DNA from: Caballeronia sp. GAFFF1
Lineage (GTDB): Bacteria; Pseudomonadota; Gammaproteobacteria; Burkholderiales; Burkholderiaceae
Assembly (NCBI RefSeq): GCF_023630705.1
Contig: NZ_JALQEM010000021.1
Coordinates: 1 to 60,095 of the forward strand
Length of the DNA stretch: 60,095 nt
Direction of reading: 5' to 3'
Shown here: in pieces, positions 18,340-27,308 of the stretch
How positions within the stretch are numbered: the stretch's first letter is position 1
Layout: every line of letters starts with the position of its first letter
Notes under the pieces: model-generated
Told to the model about the DNA's origin: nothing
Databases searched by the model: none
Seen by the model: only the letters and a program-made list of their open reading frames with translations
Program-made: the position numbers and the translations under genes

Positions 18340-19512
18340 TCACCCGAGCGCCGCCGAGACGAGCCAGCGTTTGGCGAGCGGCTGGGCTCCGACGAGCGCC
18401 ATGCCGGTATTGCGAATCGCCTGCGCGATGGTGCCCGGCGCCGAAAACAGGCGCTGCATGCCGTCCGTCACGATTGTCAGCTTCTGGATGTCTTCGCGGC
18501 GCGCGCGCTCGTAGCGGCGCAGCAGGATCGGGTCGCCGAGATCGCGGAAGGCTTCCTTGTTCGCGATAACATCGGCGAGCGTGGCGACGTCGCGCAGGCC
18601 GAGATTCATGCCCTGCCCGCACAACGGATGAATGAGGTGCGCGGCATCGCCGACGAGCGCCACGCGCGGCGCGATCAGCCGGTCCACCGTCTGCAGCCCG
18701 AGCGGAAACCCCTGCGCGGGCGTCACGCATTCCAGCGCGCCGAGCGTGTTTTGCGTGGCCTGCTCGACTTGCGCTGCCAGTTGCGCCGGATCGAGCGCGA
18801 GCAGCTCGTTCGCGTGCTCCGTGCGCGCCGACCAGACGAGCGACACGTGATCGCCCGGAAGCGGCAAGAGCGCGATGATTTCGGTATCGCGAAACCATTG
18901 GTAGGCGGTTTCGCCGTGCGGCCGCTCGGCCTTGAAGTTCGCGACGACGCCCGTTTGCCGGTAATCGCGGCGATGCATCTTCGCGCCCATCTGCGCGCGC
19001 ACCCACGAATGCGCGCCGTCCGCGCCGACGATCAGATCCGTCTGCAGCGTTTCGCCGCTCGACAGCACGACGTGCGCGGCATCGTCGTCGATCGTCATGC
19101 CCTGTGCGCGCGCCTCGAACCACGAAAGGCTCGGCTGGAAGCGCAGGGCGGCATCGAGCGCCTGTTCGATCAACGTCGATTCGACAATCCAAGCGAGCTG
19201 CGGCACCGAAGCCTGAAACGCCGAGAAGTGCAGCTCCGCATGCGTGTCGCCGAACACGCGCATGTCGAACACCGGGCCGAGCCGCGAGCGATCGAGCGCC
19301 TGCCACACGCGCAGCCGTTCGAGCAGCGTCTCCGAACTGGACGACAGCGCGTAGATGCGCGAATCGAAGACCGCGCCGGGCGGCAAACCGGCCGCGGGCG
19401 GCGCGAGCAGCGCGACGCGCCGGCCGGACTGGGCGAGCGCGAGCGCGGCGGTCTTGCCGACGAGCCCGCCACCGACGACGACCGCGTGAAAGGTCAAGGG
19501 ATGCGAAGTCAT
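18340..19512 (-). CDS. UbiH/UbiF/Coq6 family FAD-dependent hydroxylase
   Basis: A 390-residue flavoprotein monooxygenase of the ubiquinone-ring hydroxylase family. The N-terminal dinucleotide site GGGLVGKTAALALAQSG, the middle motif IVGADGAHSWVR and the FAD-ribose motif GDAAHLIHPLCGQGMNLG are intact. Which ring position it hydroxylates cannot be told, because beta-proteobacteria use several regioselective members (UbiH, UbiF, UbiL, UbiM). The ATG at 19512 places the FAD motif at the N terminus; the frame runs on to 19794 but overlaps the divergent ychF. Confidence 0.85.
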   Translation of the reverse strand: MTSHPLTFHAVVVGGGLVGKTAALALAQSGRRVALLAPPAAGLPPGAVFDSRIYALSSSSETLLERLRVWQALDRSRLGPVFDMRVFGDTHAELHFSAFQASVPQLAWIVESTLIEQALDAALRFQPSLSWFEARAQGMTIDDDAAHVVLSSGETLQTDLIVGADGAHSWVRAQMGAKMHRRDYRQTGVVANFKAERPHGETAYQWFRDTEIIALLPLPGDHVSLVWSARTEHANELLALDPAQLAAQVEQATQNTLGALECVTPAQGFPLGLQTVDRLIAPRVALVGDAAHLIHPLCGQGMNLGLRDVATLADVIANKEAFRDLGDPILLRRYERARREDIQKLTIVTDGMQRLFSAPGTIAQAIRNTGMALVGAQPLAKRWLVSAALG

Positions 19513-19723
19513 GCGGGCATTATAGCTTCGAGGGTTGCGCGGGTTTTGGCGCTTGCTCAAAGGACAGGGCGGCGGAAACGCCGGCCCGGCCCGGCGGTAC
19601 AATAGCGGTTTGCCCGGCCGCCGAGCGGCCGCTGCGCTGGCGGGCGCCCTTGTCGCCGCCCGGCGCGCATCGTTTGACGAACCCCGCGCGGCGAAGCGCC
19701 GTCTCACCAGTTCGAAGGATTCC

Positions 19724-20821
19724 ATGAGCCTCCAATGCGGCATCGTCGGCTTGCCTAACGTCGGCAAGTCCACGCTTTTCAATGCACTGACCAAGGCGGG
19801 GATTGCCGCCGAGAACTATCCGTTCTGCACCATCGAGCCGAACGTCGGCGTCGTGGAAGTGCCGGACGCGCGCCTTCAGGCGCTCGCCGAGATCGTGAAG
19901 CCCGAGCGCATCCTGCCGGCTGTCGTCGAGTTCGTCGATATCGCGGGTCTGGTCGCGGGCGCGAGCAAGGGCGAAGGCCTCGGCAACCAGTTCCTCGCGA
20001 ACATCCGCGAGACGGACGCGATCACGCACGTCGTGCGCTGCTTCGAAGACGAAAACGTGATTCACGTCGCGGGCAAGGTCGATCCGCTCGCGGACATCGA
20101 AGTCATCGACACGGAACTCGCGCTCGCGGACCTCGCCACGGTCGAAAAGGCGCTCACGCGTTACTCGAAGGCCGCCAAATCGGGCAACGACAAGGAAGCG
20201 GCGAAGCTCGTCGCGGTGCTCGACAGAGTGCGCGCCCAGCTCGATCAGGCGAAGCCGGTGCGCGCGCTTTCGCTGACCGACGAGGAGCAGGCGCTCATCA
20301 AGCCGTTCTGCCTCATCACGTCGAAGCCGACGATGTACGTCGCGAACGTGAAGGAAGACGGCTTCGAGAACAATCCGTACCTCGACGCAGTGCGCAAGCA
20401 CGCGGAAGCCGAAGGCGCGCCGGTGGTCGCGGTGTGCGCGGCGATCGAAGCAGAAATCGCCGATCTGGACGATGCGGACAAGCAGGATTTCCTCGCCGAT
20501 ATGGGCATGGACGAGCCGGGGCTGAACCGTGTCATTCGCGCCGGGTTCAAGCTGCTCGGCTTGCAGACGTATTTCACGGCAGGCGTGAAGGAAGTCCGCG
20601 CGTGGACGATCCATATCGGCGATACGGCGCCGCAGGCGGCCGGCGCGATCCACACGGACTTCGAGCGCGGGTTCATCCGTGCGCAGACCATCTCTTTCGA
20701 TGACTACGTCGCGTTCAAGGGCGAGCAAGGCGCCAAGGAAGCCGGGAAGATGCGGGCGGAAGGGAAGGAATACGTCGTGCAGGATGGGGATGTGATGAAT
20801 TTCTTGTTCAGCCGCACCTAG
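19724..20821 (+). CDS. ychF: Ribosome-binding ATPase YchF
   Basis: A 365-residue Obg-family P-loop protein that prefers ATP and binds ribosomes. G1 is [16 protein letters not shown] at residues 8-23, G3 is DIAGLV, and the C-terminal TGS domain ends in [16 protein letters not shown]. The length matches the family. A TACAAT box at 19598-19603 could be its -10 but lacks a good -35. The core-genome run ends here; the next 7.6 kb is different in style. Confidence 0.96.
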   Translation: MSLQCGIVGLPNVGKSTLFNALTKAGIAAENYPFCTIEPNVGVVEVPDARLQALAEIVKPERILPAVVEFVDIAGLVAGASKGEGLGNQFLANIRETDAITHVVRCFEDENVIHVAGKVDPLADIEVIDTELALADLATVEKALTRYSKAAKSGNDKEAAKLVAVLDRVRAQLDQAKPVRALSLTDEEQALIKPFCLITSKPTMYVANVKEDGFENNPYLDAVRKHAEAEGAPVVAVCAAIEAEIADLDDADKQDFLADMGMDEPGLNRVIRAGFKLLGLQTYFTAGVKEVRAWTIHIGDTAPQAAGAIHTDFERGFIRAQTISFDDYVAFKGEQGAKEAGKMRAEGKEYVVQDGDVMNFLFSRT

Positions 20822-21110
20822 GGGCTTATGGACGTACACCTCGGAGTTGACGGTTATGGGCAACTCCCACCGCATCTATACCCGGTGGTACTGGAGCTTC
20901 ACCACTCGGTTCTCTGAGGAACTTCTATCTCCATTGGGCAAGCCGGCGACGCCGGCGCGGCAGTCACATCTGCGTGCAACTTTGGAGCCGCCGTCAGGCG
21001 GCTGTCCACGCCCTTGCGGTGTGGGCAGCGAAGTTGTGTGCACTGGTCACAATCTTGCCCAGTTCTCCGGTATCTACCAGAACAGGCGTCTTGCGAGAGG
21101 CTGCAGGCTC
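20822..21110. other. Non-coding stretch at the left edge of the accessory region
   Basis: No gene is recognised here. A frame open on the plus strand from 20847 runs into the dnaE2 remnant but has no family similarity before about 21095. The base composition drops relative to ychF. Confidence 0.5.
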
Positions 21111-21355
21111 GTTACCGTGCGGCAGCGCCCCTGCACGGCAAAAGGCGTCATGTTCGCGACGCTGGACGATGAGACAGGTAACGTCAATGTCATTGTGTCC
21201 GTCTTTGCTCGAAAAGTAGCGGCGGGCAGCCTTCGGCGCGTCATTGCTCGCGGATTATGCAATGGCAATGCGAGGGCGAAGTTCGCCACCAGCGAGTCGT
21301 CGACATGTCGCATCTTATTGGCGGATACACGGCGGCTAGTAAGAGCTTCTGCTAG
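21111..21355 (+). pseudogene. C-terminal remnant of error-prone DNA polymerase DnaE2 (ImuC)
   Basis: The first part reads VTVRQRPCTAKGVMF then LDDETGNVNVIV, matching the OB-fold near the end of DnaE2. After a frame change near 21205-21225 a second part reads EGEVRHQRVVDMSHLIGG and ends in SKSFC and a stop at 21353, matching the DnaE2 C terminus (normally EGEVRHL..LVDLSHLLGGL..S). Only about the last 80 residues of a roughly 1,050-residue protein remain, and they are frameshifted. The imuA and imuB partners are not present. It is a clear scar of a lost SOS mutagenesis cassette. Confidence 0.75.
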
Positions 21356-21657
21356 AGCGTAGCAGTATGGGCCGGCGCGGTCGGCGCTTAGCGACCCGGA
21401 GCCGACCTTCCGATCGGTGCACGATCGAGGGCCGCTTCCAGCGAATAGAGCGCCGCGGGAATTCGACCCCGTACCGGCAGCGGACTCAACGCCGTTATTC
21501 GCGCGGCCCAGGGCAGGAAGCTGGCCACTTCGATCATCGAGTCAGTCGGCCGAGCCCGGCGTCCATACATCCATTGCCCGTGGCTTGAAGCAAGGGCGCA
21601 AACTGCGGATCGAAGCTCAGAAACGTCGCTGCCGCGTCACCTAAGATTTGATCGCCT
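21356..21657. other. Unassigned DNA between the dnaE2 remnant and the response regulator
   Basis: About 300 bases without a recognisable gene. A 60-codon open frame on the minus strand (21388-21570) has no family features. I see no terminator for the leftward response-regulator transcript. Confidence 0.4.
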
Positions 21658-22020
21658 TCATCGACTTGATGACAACTCTCTGATTAAGCACAGAAGCTCG
21701 TCCAGAGGATATGGCTTATCCAAAATCGCGGCGAACAAGGTTGCGTTCGATCGCGCAATCGCTCCTTGAGCAGCCGTCGCAAGAATGATGGGGACCTTTG
21801 AAAATGCGTCGTCTGCCTTCAAAGCGCGTGCAAGGTCGAGTCCCGACATGATTGGCATCATGAAGTCAGTCACGATGAGATCGGGCCTGGTCAATTCGAT
21901 CAGGTCCAGAGCTGCCCTGCCATCACTTGCCGCAAATACGTCGAAGCCTTCTTCCTTCAACAGGTAGCATAGGAAGTCAGTAATAGTAGTTTCATCATCG
22001 ACGACGACAATTGTGGTCAT
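21658..22020 (-). CDS. Single-domain response regulator (CheY-like receiver)
   Basis: A 120-residue stand-alone receiver domain. The acidic pocket D8-D9 follows strand 1 (IVVVDDE), the phospho-acceptor is D52 in VTDFMMPIMSG, the switch T82 is in ILATAAQG, and the conserved lysine is K102 in DKPYPLDEL. There is no output domain, so it must act by protein contact. It lies 15 bp after the KaiC-like gene on the same strand and is almost certainly co-transcribed with it. No histidine kinase is nearby, so its phosphodonor is unknown. Confidence 0.9.
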   Translation of the reverse strand: MTTIVVVDDETTITDFLCYLLKEEGFDVFAASDGRAALDLIELTRPDLIVTDFMMPIMSGLDLARALKADDAFSKVPIILATAAQGAIARSNATLFAAILDKPYPLDELLCLIRELSSSR

Positions 22021-22035
22021 TCTCCTCGCCTCTCG

Positions 22036-23493
22036 TTATTCTGCTGCTGCGTCGTCGCTGTTCAGTGCGAAACGCGCTGACGGAGAGGAGGCGGTGGGAG
22101 ACATCTGACCTAATATACGGATGCCACCCGTCGAGATTTCAATTTCCGCTATCGACGGATCGAATGTGCTGTCGCGGAGTTTGACGACTATCATGCCGCG
22201 ACGAACCGTCGACCCGTCTAACGCGTGATGCATGTTTATCAGGCCGTCAAGCATACTGATCAGCCTGGGAGACGGGTTGGTCATTGCGGCACCGAGCATC
22301 TGGCGTGTTTCCCAGGTGCAGACAGTCGTAACTTCCATGGCTCTCAGCTGATTCGTTAAAGCGGCAAAGAAGTCGATGAGTCGGTCGGGAACGACTGCCG
22401 CACTTTGGAATCCGCCCATTCCGTCGATAAACAAGCGCTTTATGCCATGCTTATGAATCGCCTCCAGGAGCTGGCTAGCGAGCTTGTCGAGGATGTTTTC
22501 CGTGAGCGGCGTCCACATGACGTGCACCGCACCGGACGCGACCAATGGCTGTAACGCTATCCCTAACGCCGACGCTTTTGCCTCGAGTCTTTCCGGCGTC
22601 TCATAGAAGCCGAAGTGCAGCGAGGGCTCTTGCACAGTACTGGCTTGCAGAAAGCTCAACCCGAAGGTGGTCTTTCCGCTGCCGGCCGGGCCCGTGATCA
22701 ACGTCACGGAATCGGCCGGCAGGCCGCCTTGTATCCGCTTGTCGAAATCGGTCACCCCCGTTGTTACCCGCCTGGCTGTTACACCCCCCATCTTGGACGG
22801 GAGGGCGAGAAGAGCCTCGAGGCGCGGGTAGACAGTAATGCCCCGATCAGCGATCTCGTAGGCATGCAAACCTCCGAGAGACCCACTCCCCCTTGATTTG
22901 GCCACTCGCAGCCGACGAACCGTGCGTGAACCGAACAACTCCTCGCGCAATTGGATCACGCCATCGACCATGGTGTGTTCCGGGCTTGCGTTTTCTGCGT
23001 CGGCGCTTGTCAGGAAAAGGACCGTGCAGCCGGTAAACGATGCGTGCCCTTGAAGTTCAGCGACAAATGACTTGACATCAAGGGCATCCGACGAACGTTC
23101 GCGAGCGTTCAATAGGCCATCAAGAATCAAGAGCGATGCGCTTTGACGTTTCAACTCCAAACGGAGCGCGTCGACTAGTGCTTGCAGGCCTTTTTCACGA
23201 AAGACTTTCAGCAGGCTGATATAGCTGGCTTCTGCTCCGATATGACCGGCTTCAAAAAATTCCAGCGTGGATAGGGACTGGAATAACCGTTCATGCGACT
23301 CGGCGAGCAGAGTGACATACAGGACTCTCTGGCCCCGCTTCATGTGCGAGAACGCTATCTGGTTCGCTAGGATCGTTTTACCGGACCCCGGCTGCCCTTG
23401 GATGATGTACGAGGAACCGGCCACGAGCCCACCGCCCAAGACGTCGTCGAGCCCCGGAACATTGCTTTTCAGCCTAATCAACATTTTCTTCAT
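22036..23493 (-). CDS. KaiC-like double-domain ATPase
   Basis: A 485-residue RecA-superfamily protein with two KaiC domains in tandem. Walker A motifs are GQPGSGKT (33-40) and GPAGSGKT (268-275). Walker B strands are LLILD (121-125) and LFID (354-357). The paired catalytic glutamates of KaiC are altered: A64-E65 in domain 1 and Y297-E298 in domain 2. The Ser-Thr autophosphorylation pair of cyanobacterial KaiC is not evident in the IDGMGGFQSAA segment. No kaiA or kaiB is present. The operon partner is a lone receiver, suggesting a signalling switch rather than a clock. Codon use is less GC-extreme than in the core genes around. Confidence 0.85.
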   Translation of the reverse strand: MKKMLIRLKSNVPGLDDVLGGGLVAGSSYIIQGQPGSGKTILANQIAFSHMKRGQRVLYVTLLAESHERLFQSLSTLEFFEAGHIGAEASYISLLKVFREKGLQALVDALRLELKRQSASLLILDGLLNARERSSDALDVKSFVAELQGHASFTGCTVLFLTSADAENASPEHTMVDGVIQLREELFGSRTVRRLRVAKSRGSGSLGGLHAYEIADRGITVYPRLEALLALPSKMGGVTARRVTTGVTDFDKRIQGGLPADSVTLITGPAGSGKTTFGLSFLQASTVQEPSLHFGFYETPERLEAKASALGIALQPLVASGAVHVMWTPLTENILDKLASQLLEAIHKHGIKRLFIDGMGGFQSAAVVPDRLIDFFAALTNQLRAMEVTTVCTWETRQMLGAAMTNPSPRLISMLDGLINMHHALDGSTVRRGMIVVKLRDSTFDPSIAEIEISTGGIRILGQMSPTASSPSARFALNSDDAAAE

Positions 23494-24421
23494 TTTGACG
23501 GTCTGTCAAGTCGAAATCCAGCTTCGGGTCACGCCTGACTGCAGGGGTAAGCACAACGCCGACTTGCGATGTGCTGCATAGACACGCGCCGCTCTGAATA
23601 AGGGCGGTCACGTTGGTGCACGGAAACGCACGTGTTCCGAAGGATGTGTTTCGGACGACGCGGAACAATAACACGCGTTACCGGGATACCGAAGCAGTCC
23701 GCTGATCGTCCGCTTGCCGCGCAGGTGCCCCAATCACCGAACAGTGTCGCCCAGACGGCGCTCGAGCTTCTGATGGCCGACGCCGGCGCGCTTGCTCCCC
23801 ATTAACTTCAGCGCCAGCCGCAGGAGATCTGCCTTGGCCACGATATGCGCTGCCTTCCGGTGAACGTCGACTCTCCGATACTCCATGCAAGGCGGGAAGA
23901 AGTCTCCTCATGTCGACCGGCCTGATCAAATGACTGCCTCCTTCATCGTTTTCAGCAATCAGAGGGCCATCGAAGTACCTGGCCATCTGTCCGAAGACCG
24001 AAGACGATCCTTTCCTAGTGTCGTATTCGCTGCTCGGATCGGACCTCGCTATCGTTAGCCTGAGGGTATGTCGTCCTGTCCACTTCGGCGTTCTAGCAGC
24101 CGTCCCATCGGGCACATTCGCAGTCTCGACGGCCGATGAGGCGCCCCTCGCCAACGGAACGCGGAACGACGGGTGTCCGACGCGCATGGGACGTTGGGCT
24201 GTCTACGCCGAAGCGTTCGCGAACGGCCGAAACGGGCCACTCTATGGCGACGCCTACCTCATGCTCCTGAAACGCACCCGACGTAGAAATTACCTATAGG
24301 CACCGTTGCGACAGGATTAACCTAGGAAAGAGCCGCTTGTTCTCTCGTTCGTTCCGAATTCTCGCAAGTAGAATCGGTGTCACCGGGCACCACCAGCGCC
24401 GGACTCATCTTTCGCGCACAC
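23494..24421. other. Unassigned 0.9-kb stretch upstream of the KaiC-like gene
   Basis: No family is recognised on either strand. It must contain the divergent promoters of the KaiC-like operon and the diguanylate cyclase. Open frames at 23678-24187 (minus) and 24018-24299 (plus) overlap each other and look like shadows. A 50-codon minus-strand frame at 23734-23886 has a more protein-like composition and is listed separately. Confidence 0.4.
23734..23886 (-). CDS. Possible small basic protein, 50 residues
   Basis: A short frame (ATG at 23886, TGA at 23734) encodes a basic, helix-prone peptide containing DVHRKAAHIVAKADLLRLAL and ending in ERRLGDTVR. Its composition looks more natural than the overlapping longer frames. 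Against it: the nearest AGGAGA lies 16 bases before the ATG, too far to be a normal ribosome site, and an in-frame stop lies just upstream. I do not recognise it; it may be chance. Confidence 0.2.
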   Translation of the reverse strand: MEYRRVDVHRKAAHIVAKADLLRLALKLMGSKRAGVGHQKLERRLGDTVR

Positions 24422-25603
24422 ATGACTGATGTTCGAGAAACCATCGCCGTGGAGCAACGGCGCTCCATGCTGATCTACGCGGTCATTGTCGCCGCACTGG
24501 TAGCGTGCGCGATCGCTGCGGTTTTCCAAGCGCACGCCGTGATTGCCGACGTCCGTCTGGTGAACAACGCCTCGTTGCTCATCAAACGTAGCAACGCGCT
24601 TCTGAGCGGCGTAGAGCGAGCGGAGACCAGTCAACGGGGCTATCTATTGACGGGCAGTGAAATCTATCTAGAACCGTTTGAGAACGGCAGTACGCGAGCC
24701 TTAGCAGCGCTGCAGGAGCTAACGCATTCCCTGTCCCGTCCGCAGCAACAAGAGGCGCTGACTCGTATTACGGCGGATCTGACGACCAAGCTCGACGAGC
24801 TCGCTCTGACGATAGATCTGCAAAGGCGTGGGCAGCACGACGATGCGTTAAAGATCGTCAATACCAACGCAGGCAAGGACGCGATGGACCGGATACGGGT
24901 GCAGGTCTCAAAACTTGCCGCCGAGTGCGAGGCAAGGAGAGCCGCCGGGCTCGCTGACGAGACGCACCGGGTGGAGTTGACCGGCTGTGCGTTCGCTGGG
25001 CTTTTACTTGCCGTCGCAGCAATGCTCGCGTTCGCTTTCAGGATGCAGAAGAGAGCGTTCCGGGGCGTCGTCCGGGGCACCGAGCGGATGAGTCGCGCTG
25101 CGTACCGCGATGCGTTGACGGGACTGCCGAACCGGCGAGAACTCGATCGGACACTCTGCCACTTGCAGGACGGCGCTGGCGACGACGGCGGTCCGGTCAC
25201 TGCACTCTTCATCGACCTGGATGGTTTCAAGTCGGTGAATGACAAGTTGGGTCATGCGACCGGGGACGCACTCCTTCGTCGCGTCGCGGATCTGCTAAGA
25301 GACGTTACCCGGTCGGGCGATACGCTTGCCCGGGTCGGCGGCGACGAGTTCGTGCTTATCGCCCCCGGACTCCAGAGTCGTCACGAGATCGGCCAGTTAT
25401 GCAGGAGGCTTCTTTCCGCAGTTCGCCCGCTTGCCGACGACTTCTTACCGGTCGGCTTGAGCATCGGGATCGCTACGCGCGAGGCGGCGAGCGAGTCACT
25501 CGGAGGCCTCCTCAAAAGAGCGGATACGGCGATGTACGAAGCCAAGCGTGCCGGTGGGGGCTATCGGTTCAGTGACACTGATTCGGCAATGGCGCTGGGA
25601 TAG
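24422..25603 (+). CDS. CHASE3-GGDEF diguanylate cyclase
   Basis: A 393-residue membrane enzyme making cyclic-di-GMP. From the ATG at 24422: a first membrane helix at about 16-39, a periplasmic four-helix CHASE3 sensor domain to about 190 (with ERAETSQRGYLLTGSEIYLEPF), a second membrane helix, then the GGDEF domain. The active-site motif is GGDEF at 306-310. The RxxD inhibitory site is R297-D300, exactly five residues before it, so product feedback is expected. There is no EAL domain. A GTG at 24377 is an alternative start; neither has a strong ribosome site. Confidence 0.88.
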   Translation: MTDVRETIAVEQRRSMLIYAVIVAALVACAIAAVFQAHAVIADVRLVNNASLLIKRSNALLSGVERAETSQRGYLLTGSEIYLEPFENGSTRALAALQELTHSLSRPQQQEALTRITADLTTKLDELALTIDLQRRGQHDDALKIVNTNAGKDAMDRIRVQVSKLAAECEARRAAGLADETHRVELTGCAFAGLLLAVAAMLAFAFRMQKRAFRGVVRGTERMSRAAYRDALTGLPNRRELDRTLCHLQDGAGDDGGPVTALFIDLDGFKSVNDKLGHATGDALLRRVADLLRDVTRSGDTLARVGGDEFVLIAPGLQSRHEIGQLCRRLLSAVRPLADDFLPVGLSIGIATREAASESLGGLLKRADTAMYEAKRAGGGYRFSDTDSAMALG

Positions 25604-25883
25604 AGCGGCTATCGACGATGCATGCGCACATGCACTCGCCTATTTCCGCTCACCGGCATTCGACTAAGGCAGACGACCGCGCAGCAACGCTTCGTGCAGT
25701 CTTCGTAGTGCGCGGCTGGCGTCATGGGTCCGTAGCCGACCCAAAGCGCTCTTTGAGCGTCATACACCTTCACCGAAGGCAACATTTGCTTAACGCTCAA
25801 CTCCTGCGGAGTTGCAGGAGCATCTGAGTGCCGTCAACCACGCCGCGCAATTATCAGGTTGAAAGGAACGGTAGGCGCGCTTC

Positions 25884-27257
25884 TCAGCGAACACGCTTCA
25901 GAGCGGGCGGATAATACGTTCCATTCGCTACCGCATCAATCGGCCCATAGTAGCGAAAGGTCAAACGGTACTTCGATCCGCGCGGAGTCGGTAGCCAGTT
26001 GCCTTCCGGCGCATTTGCGGGCTTTTCGGCGGCAAAGTAAAGTGTCAGAGAGCCGTCTTCACCATAGGTCAAACCGGACGCCTCGTTGATCAGGTACTTG
26101 CTCGATGGATTGGGCAACACGCGGAACCGGGCGCTGTCTACTGCAATCACAGACCAGAAATAGTTGGCGAAGCGCGAGGGCAGCGCGTCCTTCGGGAACG
26201 TCAACTCATAGACGTTATCACCGGTCAACTCCGCGCCAGCCGAATCTTTGGCGCCGCGATAATAAAGTACCTCCGGCTTGATATTCGCCCATATGCCACG
26301 GTAATTCACCAGCGTCCGTGTCAGGTAGTCGATCCCGTACTCACCGACTACGCCCGGCCGAGCCCAGCCGTTTTGCACCGTTCCGTGCCCGATGATCTCG
26401 CCCGCCTTGGCAATGTCAGCCAATGCCTTCGTACGGGTCACATGATCAATCCTCTCCCGCTGCGACGGGTCGCCGGCGGCGCTCGCGACTCGCCGAACCA
26501 GCGCGCTCATGCTCTCCAGCCCCGGATTGCGCTCCGGCTCGCTATCCAGTGCCGCGCCTGCCGCGTCGAAAGCTTCGACACCGGGAAAGTCTTCCAGCGC
26601 GAAGATGGGCGTTTTCGGTATTGAAGGAAGCGCAGGCGTCCCCGTTGCCGTTAGCCGGAACTGATGCTGTAGCGCAACCGCACCATCGACATCGCTGCCG
26701 AGCGCGACTCTCGTCAAGATACGCGAGTACCTGACCGGAAGGTCAATCCGCGTGGCACCCGCGGGCGTGAGCACCTTCGAGCCGCTCAGGCATAACGCGA
26801 AATCGCCGTAGGGCTTTTTCGGAAATACACGTTCATTAATATTGGCAAGGGTTTCACCCCACCCGCTTAGCACCTGAACGGTGAAGTACCTGCCTCTGAT
26901 CGGCGGGACCGTCATAACCGTACAGCTATTCTCGTCGACGGCCACCCAGGCCTCGGAATACGCCACATCGAGATTGGGATTGGGCCAGTCGACCGCACCG
27001 GGCTTGCGATGGATCAACTGGTTCCACTGGAAGCCTTCTTGAAAATCCAGTTGCTCCTGCCGAGTGACGAACAACCGGCCGAGAAGGTAGATGTAGGCCT
27101 GACTGATTTGCTCATCCGACAGCGCCCCCGCGCTGGATGCCTGCGAGGAATGCGTGGCATCCATCGCACTGTTCTGCGCCGCGGTGTCTTGCGCCTGCAA
27201 AGCCAATGCTAGCGCCGTTGCTGCGATTGCTATCACTGAAGCCCGAATGAATTTCAT
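25884..27257 (-). CDS. Secreted DUF1254/DUF1214 domain protein
   Basis: A 457-residue exported protein. A signal peptide covers about the first 27 residues. The DUF1254 part follows (NPNLDVAYSEAWVAVDENSC, PPIRGRYFTVQVLSGWGE) and the C-terminal DUF1214 part shows VYELTFPKDALPS, FWSVIAVDSARF, DGSLTLYFAAEKP and NWLPTPRG. The family is widespread but its biochemical role is not established. The ATG at 27257 has AAGGAAA upstream and puts the signal peptide first. A broken paralogue lies immediately upstream on the same strand. Confidence 0.82.
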   Translation of the reverse strand: MKFIRASVIAIAATALALALQAQDTAAQNSAMDATHSSQASSAGALSDEQISQAYIYLLGRLFVTRQEQLDFQEGFQWNQLIHRKPGAVDWPNPNLDVAYSEAWVAVDENSCTVMTVPPIRGRYFTVQVLSGWGETLANINERVFPKKPYGDFALCLSGSKVLTPAGATRIDLPVRYSRILTRVALGSDVDGAVALQHQFRLTATGTPALPSIPKTPIFALEDFPGVEAFDAAGAALDSEPERNPGLESMSALVRRVASAAGDPSQRERIDHVTRTKALADIAKAGEIIGHGTVQNGWARPGVVGEYGIDYLTRTLVNYRGIWANIKPEVLYYRGAKDSAGAELTGDNVYELTFPKDALPSRFANYFWSVIAVDSARFRVLPNPSSKYLINEASGLTYGEDGSLTLYFAAEKPANAPEGNWLPTPRGSKYRLTFRYYGPIDAVANGTYYPPALKRVR

Positions 27258-27308
27258 GGCCCTATTTCCTTGTTGAAGACGAGTCTCGGAACTGAACTGC
27301 ATGTAAAG

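Noticed and set aside
25604..25883. Possible 63-codon gene on the minus strand (25609-25800) between the cyclase and the DUF1254 gene
   Set aside because: No ribosome site and no family features; composition is compatible with chance. Left unannotated.
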